From positions 1 through 21,185 of the forward strand of contig CAMUFJ010000032.1 in the NCBI GenBank assembly GCA_947088135.1: DNA of 21,185 nt, written 5' to 3'. Shown here in pieces: positions 15,703 to 21,185 of the stretch; position 1 is the first letter of the stretch, and each line of letters begins with the position of its first letter. The position numbers were made by a program, and so were the translations under genes. This stretch comes from an uncultured Clostridia bacterium. Lineage in GTDB: Bacteria; Bacillota; Clostridia; Christensenellales; Borkfalkiaceae. Below the pieces are notes generated by a model. It searched no databases. It was not told where the DNA came from and worked only from the letters and a program-made list of their open reading frames with translations.

Positions 15703-18700
15703 TTACGCCTGTTTGGTAAGGGCAACTGTTTCGAGGAAGGAATCGACAATGGTTATCGTAGTCCCGTCTTCACTCACGGTAAAGCTCGCTGAATCGCCGT
15801 AGGTTCCCCATTCGAAGTAGTAAGCTCCGTCCTCTTGATGGATCGTAATTTCATAGGGCCCGTCGCCGTCGCCGCTGTACGTTCCCGCCGTCATGTCGCC
15901 ATTCAAAACAAGCGTTACCGCGATAGGATCTCCCCTCGAAGTACAAATCCCCGTATAAGCCGTGCCGGAATTGGGAAGCGACAGGGTGAACGTTCCGAGG
16001 AAAGAGTCGTTGATGCTGATTTCTGTTCCGTCGGCGCCCAAGGTAAAGTTCGCCGAATCGCCGTAGGTTCCCCATTCGAAGTAGTAAACTCCGTCCTCTT
16101 GATGGATCGTAATTTCATAGGGCCCGTCGCCGTCGCCGCTGTACGTTCCCGCCGTCATGTCGCCATTCAAAACAAGCGTTACCCCGATAGGATCTCCTCT
16201 CGAAGTGCTGACCCCCGTGTAAGTTACGGAGTCCCCAACGGCTTCTTTTGCAATCTCAAACGCTTCGCCGCCGTTCACCGCAGTGTCGGTAACGGAAATC
16301 TTGCCGTCGACAAACGTGAAAGTAACGGTGACTTCTACGGGATTGAACCAATCGCTTTCATCGGTATATGCGAACGTATAGGTTCCGTCCGTTCCGGCTA
16401 CGATCGCCACGTTTCCGCCCAATTGATAGGGACCGTTTTTCACCGTATAGACAGCGCAGTTATACGTGGTCAGTTCGAGCGTAACGTTGCCGCTCTCGTC
16501 CTTGTACAAGCCTGCTTGATCCTTCGTAAAGATCTCTTCCGCCGGCAAAATCGTAAGCGTTGCGGAGTCGGAGTCGCCGTATCTGTAATCGAAGAACAGC
16601 AAATCACCCGCTTTGATTTCGACAATCGTATTGACGGAGATAGCGGCATTGCCGACCGTGAGCGTGTAATTCGGCGCCTTGAAGACATACTTTCCTGCGG
16701 AAAGAGCGATAAATACCGTTTCCCCGTTTTGCAGCGTAACGGTGTTCTCGCCGTCTTCCGCCGAAGCCGTGACGGGATAGCCCTGACTTCCCTTTGCGAA
16801 CGTCTGCGAAAACGTAACGTCCTGTTGCGTTTCGGAAACAACCTTGAAATAGACTCTTTCGCCCGCGGAAATCGTTGCGGTGAACACGCCGCCCTTCTCC
16901 TCCGCTTTCACGGAAGCGCCGCTCTGCATCTTGATCGTGAACGCCGCACTGCCCGTAACGGTAACGGAGCCGCCCTTCGTAGATGCAATATAGTAGTTGC
17001 TTCCCGAAGCCGCGGTTGCGGAAACCGTAAGACTGTCGCTTTCGGGAGTACCCGTCATCTTGATTTCACTCGCACCGAAAGAAAAATCCTCCACAACGGC
17101 TACCGTAATAGACGATTTACTAAACATATACTCGCCTACGGTAACGTTGATCTTAAACGTTTGACCTGCGGTAGCGGCAACTCTCGTGATCGCGTCTTTT
17201 GCGGAATAACCGAAGTTATACGCTTTTCCGTCTATGGTGTAACCGATTACAAAGTCCGAATTATCTGCATTGCCATTGTCGTAGAATGCGTTGAAAGCAA
17301 GACTGCCCGCTTCCGTCGCAGTATATTCGAAGTAATAAGTCGTACCCGTAACGATATCGTTGATCGTTGCCGAGCCGCCCGCCAAGGATTTCGGATTGTC
17401 CTCGCTATGTCCTGCGGGGTCTTCCGCAGGCGCTACGGTAAACTTCGTCGCCGCAGGCGTGCCCATAAACACGCCAACGGTCGCGTTCTCGGCGAATCTA
17501 ACGGCAATTCCGTTCTCGATCGCGCTTCCGTTCTCATAATCCAGCATCGGATCGTTCGGGTTGAGATTATAGTAAATCGCAACGTCGGACTGAATGCCCG
17601 TGAAGGAATACCATCCCTCCGTTTTTACCGTAAAGAGATACACAAGATCTTTTTGGAAATCGGACGCCGCGATGGAAATTTCCGTTTCTTCGGCGGGAAG
17701 TTCGTGATAAATATACTCGAATTTCGTGAGCGTATCCAACTGCACGCCCTTTGCGTCGAACAGCACGATCGTCTTTTTGTCGTCGGAAACGGTAAGCTGA
17801 TAATAAGTTTCCGTATTGCTTATCACCAAAACGGTGTATTTGCCCGTATCTTCCGCGTACTCCATTACGATCATCGTGTTCGTGCCCTCGGCACCGAAGT
17901 ACTGCGAACCGGAAGGCGTTCTCACCGTATGGGTCGTTCCGAAATATTCCGCATTTTCCTCAACGGGAAGCTTTGCGGGAGGGACTGCAACCGTATCGCC
18001 AATGCGCTTATACGTTTTGGTCCCGACGCGAATGCTCTCCACCGAACCGTCGTCCGCCAAATTGAGCGTTACGGTATAGCCGTCGAAGGTCAGTCTGTTT
18101 TTCGCGGTATCGTACACTGCCGACTTCATATCGGCATACACACCGTTTTGCTTGAAACGAACGGAAGTGGCGGTAGGCGAACCGCTCTCGTAGATATAGA
18201 GCTCGGTAATGCCGTCGGTTGCTTCCTCTTTCGGCTTATAATAACCGAAAACCGCGCTCAAAGCCACGGGATCCTGCGGCTCGAAATGCTCTAATTTGCT
18301 TCCCGATCCGCTCGATCCGCTGTTGGTAAACGCGTAAGACCCGTCGGCGCCCGCGCTCAAATAGAACGTTGTTGACTCCGAACCTATCGTTACCACGTAG
18401 GAAATGCGATCGAACTTACCGGCGATATATCTGAACGGATAAGCAACGCCTTCATAAGTAACGGTCTTGTTCTCCCTGTCGATCTCCAACGAATAAATTT
18501 CGTTATAATACTCGCCGTCGGGGAAACGGTCTTCGGGAAGCGGCTCGTCGAGGGTTTCGCCTATCATAACGCCCGCCGTCACGTCCTCGCCGTCCTCGCC
18601 CAAATATGTGAACTTGATATAAACCGTTTGCTTCACGTCCATGTCGAACGTGACGCTGTCCGTGCTCTGATCTTTACCGAACACCGTATCACCCGTGAGC

Positions 18701-19575
18701 GTAGTGGTGAACGTGCTGTTTTGGCTGTTCACGCCCGCGCCCAAGGAAACGGTATATCTTCCGCTGTTTTCGGCGCTGTAAACGTAATATACAACCGCAC
18801 CGCTCTTCACTTCCTTCAAGCTCTCTTCTTCTATCGTAAGCTTATACGCATACTTCTTGCTTGCGCCCGCCGTGGTATCCTCTTCCCACTTCGCGTAGAT
18901 CGTAGTGGCTTTTTCGATGGTATCCTTCCCGAAATCGAACGCCTCCGTGCAAGCCGTGTCTTTAAACCAGCCCTTGAATTTATAAGCGTCGTCGTCGGCA
19001 GGAGTTTCGGGCGCAACCGCCAACCCGCCCGAAATAATTTTCTGCGCCTCGGGAGCAGTGCCGTGCCCCCGCATGGCGAACGAAACCGCGAAATAATCTC
19101 GCGCGCAAGCATCGCACTTGCCGTCCGAATCCTCGTCCGCGTGGTCGCCCTCGCTGATTTTATCCTCACACTCGCATTCCTGCCAATGCTTCGTTGCATC
19201 CGACTGCCACTCGTAAGTATGTACGTGTACGTCCGCTTCGCAAACGTCGCACTTGCCGTCCGAATCCTCGTCCGCGTGGTCACCCTCGCCGATTTTATCC
19301 TCACACTCGCATTCCTGCCAATGCTTCGTTGCATTCGACTTCCACTCGTAAGAATGCACGTGTACGTCCGCCTCGCAAACATCGCACTTCCCGTCGGTAT
19401 CGGCATCCGTATGAGCGCCCTCGTTGATCTTTTCGCCGCATTCGCATTCCTGCCAATGCGTTTTACCGTCTGCGGAATTCTTCCACCCGTACGTATGCTC
19501 GTGCCCGCAGGCCGCGAGCGCCGTGGCGGAGATTCCCGCAAGGAGCAGCAAAATCGGTAACGTTCTCTTTTTCAT
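15703..19575 (-). CDS. Large lipoprotein with Cys/His-rich repeats and C-terminal tandem repeats
   Basis: A 1290-residue exported lipoprotein. The start MKKRTLPILL and hydrophobic core end in LAAC, placing the lipid on Cys23. Three 45-residue repeats (about 27-160) each contain HxY, HWQECEC, a D-x-D-x-DG loop and a CDxC pair. A Listeria-Bacteroides type repeat follows (about 164-232; FKGWFKDTAC, ATTIYAKW). The long centre is Ser/Thr/Val-rich and beta-structured with repeated threonine-rich sheets; no enzyme motif is seen. The last 176 residues are two near-identical 88-residue units. There is no LPXTG or SLH motif. A TTG at 19605 opens the frame, but ATG 19575 has a purine-rich AGAGGTGGAAGG upstream and starts the signal peptide directly. 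It has its own promoter and is transcribed towards the MoxR/VWA operon. Surface adhesion or metal binding is a guess from composition. Confidence 0.88.
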   Translation of the reverse strand: MKKRTLPILLLLAGISATALAACGHEHTYGWKNSADGKTHWQECECGEKINEGAHTDADTDGKCDVCEADVHVHSYEWKSNATKHWQECECEDKIGEGDHADEDSDGKCDVCEADVHVHTYEWQSDATKHWQECECEDKISEGDHADEDSDGKCDACARDYFAVSFAMRGHGTAPEAQKIISGGLAVAPETPADDDAYKFKGWFKDTACTEAFDFGKDTIEKATTIYAKWEEDTTAGASKKYAYKLTIEEESLKEVKSGAVVYYVYSAENSGRYTVSLGAGVNSQNSTFTTTLTGDTVFGKDQSTDSVTFDMDVKQTVYIKFTYLGEDGEDVTAGVMIGETLDEPLPEDRFPDGEYYNEIYSLEIDRENKTVTYEGVAYPFRYIAGKFDRISYVVTIGSESTTFYLSAGADGSYAFTNSGSSGSGSKLEHFEPQDPVALSAVFGYYKPKEEATDGITELYIYESGSPTATSVRFKQNGVYADMKSAVYDTAKNRLTFDGYTVTLNLADDGSVESIRVGTKTYKRIGDTVAVPPAKLPVEENAEYFGTTHTVRTPSGSQYFGAEGTNTMIVMEYAEDTGKYTVLVISNTETYYQLTVSDDKKTIVLFDAKGVQLDTLTKFEYIYHELPAEETEISIAASDFQKDLVYLFTVKTEGWYSFTGIQSDVAIYYNLNPNDPMLDYENGSAIENGIAVRFAENATVGVFMGTPAATKFTVAPAEDPAGHSEDNPKSLAGGSATINDIVTGTTYYFEYTATEAGSLAFNAFYDNGNADNSDFVIGYTIDGKAYNFGYSAKDAITRVAATAGQTFKINVTVGEYMFSKSSITVAVVEDFSFGASEIKMTGTPESDSLTVSATAASGSNYYIASTKGGSVTVTGSAAFTIKMQSGASVKAEEKGGVFTATISAGERVYFKVVSETQQDVTFSQTFAKGSQGYPVTASAEDGENTVTLQNGETVFIALSAGKYVFKAPNYTLTVGNAAISVNTIVEIKAGDLLFFDYRYGDSDSATLTILPAEEIFTKDQAGLYKDESGNVTLELTTYNCAVYTVKNGPYQLGGNVAIVAGTDGTYTFAYTDESDWFNPVEVTVTFTFVDGKISVTDTAVNGGEAFEIAKEAVGDSVTYTGVSTSRGDPIGVTLVLNGDMTAGTYSGDGDGPYEITIHQEDGVYYFEWGTYGDSANFTLGADGTEISINDSFLGTFTLSLPNSGTAYTGICTSRGDPIAVTLVLNGDMTAGTYSGDGDGPYEITIHQEDGAYYFEWGTYGDSASFTVSEDGTTITIVDSFLETVALTKQA
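15781..16206 (-). repeat. 264-bp tandem repeat encoding the two C-terminal units
   Basis: The DNA at 15781-15942 recurs at 16045-16206 (offset 264 bp, 88 codons) with about five mismatches. Similarity falls off on either side, although the protein units remain alignable over their full 88 residues (STSRGDPI, MTAGTYSGDGDGPYEITIHQ, FEWGTYGDSA). The near identity indicates a recent duplication or gene conversion. Confidence 0.9.
19113..19500 (-). repeat. Three 135-bp repeats encoding the Cys/His-rich units
   Basis: The motif cgcacttgccgtc starts at 19113 and 19248, and a variant (cgcacttcccgtc) at 19383, an exact 135-bp spacing (45 codons). The two copies further from the signal peptide are nearly identical; the copy next to it is more divergent, with an extra Gly/Lys in the ECGEK section. 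They lie within the large lipoprotein gene. Confidence 0.9.
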
Positions 19576-19665
19576 CGCCTTCCACCTCTCAAAATTTTTA
19601 CGCAATGCGATATTGCTCGGCGGAAAGTATACTTTTATGCAAAAATAATTCTTCCGCTTTTATAT

Positions 19666-19695
19666 AGAATAACCGATTTACCTGCGAAAAGTCAA
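19666..19695 (-). promoter_or_regulatory. Promoter of the large lipoprotein gene
   Basis: Read on the minus strand, TTGACT (19695-19690) and TATTCT (19671-19666) are separated by 18 bp. They resemble a housekeeping sigma-A promoter. The lipoprotein ATG is about 90 nt downstream, leaving an AU-rich leader. The rest of the 19700-19800 interval is very AT-rich with no gene I can support. Confidence 0.65.
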
Positions 19696-20100
19696 GTAAA
19701 TGAGTGTATAAATTTAAATAACCACCTAACTTTTACTTATATTTTATATAATCAGTACTTATTTTTTGTATATATGAATTTTTTTAAAGTATTTTATTCA
19801 TGTTTATGCAGTTTCATGAATAGGCTTGTACGCGACTTTCTCCTTCGTGCCGAACGAAACGATTTGAAAATTATCGATACCTATTTTGACCGTGCCATGA
19901 CGGGACGGAACGGCCAACGCACAGCTCTTCAACAAATGCTTTCCGATTGTGCAAAGCCCGTTTTGTGAGATATCGTGCTTGTTTACGCCATTGACCGATT
20001 CGGGAGAAACTCTATCGAAATACCGCCGTTTCCGTCTTGAAATACGGGCGCAGAGCCGAGATAAGCCGTTCGCTCGCCCGTGACAGCAATCTTTTCCAAC

Positions 20101-20138
20101 GGCAAAAGCGCATCGCTCTCTTGCGGTGCGCTTTTGCC
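20101..20138. repeat. Perfect 12-bp inverted repeat inside the recombinase remnant
   Basis: Arms ggcaaaagcgca (20101-20112) and tgcgcttttgcc (20127-20138) surround a 14-base loop. The A4 and T4 runs inside the stem make it look like a bidirectional terminator. It lies in the roughly 150-nt stretch that does not match the recombinase, so it came from elsewhere or from an insertion. Confidence 0.75.
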
Positions 20139-21002
20139 TGTACTTCGGAAACCTCGGCGGGCGGCTTATTAAGGTAAGGCGCGGACAAATCGAAAATTTG
20201 AAAAAAGGGAAATGGCTCGGCGGGCAAATACTTTACGGTTATAAGGCAGAAAACAAACGGCTTGTAATCGACGAAGAAAAAGCGAAAATCGTAGTCTATA
20301 TATTCGAACAATACTTTGCGGGAAAAATCGTTCCCGATTACCTTTTTAACGCTGTACAATCTATGATGGCAAAAAACAAGCTCGGAAGGAACAGTAAGGA
20401 TATGATTTATTATTTGCGCGGAAAAGTATTCTGCGGATATTGCGGCAGGCGAATGAACGCTGAAACGGGAACTTCCATGAACGGCGAGATAAAAGAAAAC
20501 GTTAAGAAAAGATGAACTGGAACAGCTCGTCATTGATACGACGATTCAAATCCTTGATAACAAAGATAATCTATCTGCAATCGCAGACAAAGTCATGACC
20601 GTTCACGAAGCAAAAATGCGCGATCAATCTGTTTTGAATTTTTTGCGTCAAGAGGAACAAACCACTCAAAAAGCCATCGACAACTTACTTAACGCGATTC
20701 AACAAGGCATTATCACCGAGTCTACCAAAAAGAGAATAGAAGATTTAGAAGAACAGTTGCAGTCTATCCGTCAAAAAATTCATTCCGAAGAAACCAAGAT
20801 TGGAAACCAACTGACAAAAGAAAAAATTATCGATTATCTCAAAAATGGTATAAAAAAGAAGCCGCAAATTATGCTAAACTTGTTAATCAACAAAATCATT
20901 TTATACGACGATAAAATAGAAATTCATTACAATTACACCGAAAATCATGATCCCGACGGCAGCAATCGGGATTTTATTTTATATGCAACGCTCGTTCAAG
21001 AT

Positions 21003-21048
21003 ATAAAAAAACAAACTAAGCCAAACTTAATCGTTCAACTTAGTTTGT
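21003..21048 (-). terminator. Terminator after tRNA-Asn
   Basis: On the minus strand, acaaactaag (21048-21039) pairs with cttagtttgt (21020-21011), with additional weaker pairing inside the loop, followed by a run of seven T (21010-21004). It is placed directly after the tRNA CCA end and should stop the rRNA-tRNA transcript. It overlaps the 3' end of the decayed recombinase frame. Confidence 0.85.
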
Positions 21049-21050
21049 CA

Positions 21051-21126
21051 TGGCTGCCCCTGGCAGACTCGAACTGTCGACACTGCGGTTAACAGCCGCA
21101 TGCTCTACCGACTGAGCTAAGGGGCA
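21051..21126 (-). tRNA. tRNA-Asn (anticodon GTT)
   Basis: A complete 76-nt tRNA with an encoded CCA end. The acceptor stem pairs tgcccct with aggggca, the D-arm has agctcagtcggtagagc, the anticodon arm gcggctgttaaccgc gives GTT, and the T loop is ttcgagt. It lies six bases after the 5S rRNA and before a terminator, so it belongs to the rRNA operon. Confidence 0.97.
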
Positions 21127-21132
21127 ATAAAA

Positions 21133-21185
21133 GGCGGCAACTACCTATCCTCCCGGGTGGTTAGACCAAGTACTTTTGGCGTAAG
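21133..21185 (-). rRNA. rrf: 5S ribosomal RNA, 3' end (partial)
   Basis: The minus-strand sequence running in from the window edge contains agtacttggtctaaccaccc, gggaggataggtag and ttgccgcc, which matches the 3' third and terminal helix of bacterial 5S rRNA. The gene continues beyond the window; 16S and 23S presumably lie further out. Confidence 0.85.

Larger units (their letters stand above)
19822..21048 (+). pseudogene. Decayed large serine recombinase (site-specific recombinase family)
   Basis: The remnant of a large serine recombinase spread over three frame segments. Segment one (19822-about 20024) shows DTYFDRAMTGRN, an in-frame TGA at 19966 where the family has Trp, then DIVLVYAIDRFGRN. 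The catalytic serine N-terminus is missing. About 150 nt of unrelated sequence with a hairpin then replaces the segment leading to the recombinase domain. Segment two (about 20165-20512) has RRGQIENLKKGKWLGGQ, the recombinase domain and a zinc-ribbon half CGYCGRRM. It appears to lack about 45 residues after KIVPDY and the second Cys pair. A frameshift near 20505 leads to segment three (coiled coil RIEDLEEQLQ and the C-terminus IDYLKNGIKK). The frame then runs on into the tRNA-Asn region. It is not functional; it marks a former mobile element beside an rRNA operon. Confidence 0.88.

Noticed and set aside
15835..18294. An 819-codon open frame on the plus strand, antisense to the large lipoprotein
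   Set aside because: The opposite frame has a signal peptide, lipobox, repeats, ribosome site and promoter. The antisense frame is Arg/His-rich with no domain or start signal, as expected for a shadow of a GC-biased gene.
19113..19500. Regularly spaced repeats that might be taken for a CRISPR array
   Set aside because: The 135-bp period is in frame with a coding sequence, the units are similar over their whole length, and there are no short repeats with unique spacers.
20012..20533. A 173-codon minus-strand frame across the recombinase remnant
   Set aside because: The plus strand encodes recognisable recombinase motifs here. The minus frame is Phe/Ser-rich with no domain.
21011..21048. An attachment site at the tRNA-Asn 3' end
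   Set aside because: The inverted repeat is better explained as the tRNA terminator with its T-run. No second copy of the tRNA 3' end is seen in the window.

Overview
The window looks like a chromosomal segment of a spore-forming, Gram-positive anaerobe of the class Clostridia with roughly 50% GC. The reasons are a forespore sigma factor (SigG), strong AGGAGG-type ribosome binding sites, exported proteins that are lipoproteins with Gram-positive style lipoboxes, and intrinsic terminators with long A/T-flanked stems. I cannot place it to genus from the sequence alone.

Left part (1-4230): a tRNA-Leu(CAA) with its own terminator, a small Pro/Thr/Ala-rich protein of unknown function, a D-lactate dehydrogenase (ldhA, minus strand), a two-gene plus-strand unit (YdeI-like protein and transglutaminase-like protein), and sigG on the minus strand. 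Convergent neighbours share bidirectional terminators at 629-657 and about 3226-3264.

Central part (4247-15568): one tightly packed minus-strand operon of seven genes. In transcription order these are a membrane protein with a soluble tail, a MoxR-type AAA+ ATPase, a DUF58 protein, a membrane-anchored VWA protein (BatA-like), a larger membrane protein with two VWA domains, a lipoprotein of unknown fold, and a lipoprotein with bacterial Ig-like domains. Five of the six junctions are overlaps or gaps of 17 nt or less, and the last gap is 26 nt. The layout fits a MoxR/DUF58/VWA chaperone-like module. Such modules are thought to use ATP hydrolysis plus metal-dependent VWA contacts to mature or remodel envelope proteins. 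The two lipoproteins at the end of the operon are the natural candidate clients or partners; this is inference.

Upstream of that operon (15703-19575) lies a 1290-residue lipoprotein gene with its own promoter. It has three 45-residue Cys/His/Asp-rich repeats behind the lipid anchor, a Listeria-Bacteroides-type repeat, a long beta-rich body and two nearly identical 88-residue repeats at the C-terminus. No minus-strand terminator is visible between it and the operon, so the two may be partly co-transcribed.

Right part (19700-21185): a decayed large serine recombinase (in-frame stop, deletions, frameshift, no catalytic N-terminus), the remnant of a mobile element. It lies against the end of an rRNA operon, of which the window contains tRNA-Asn(GTT) and the 3' end of 5S rRNA on the minus strand.
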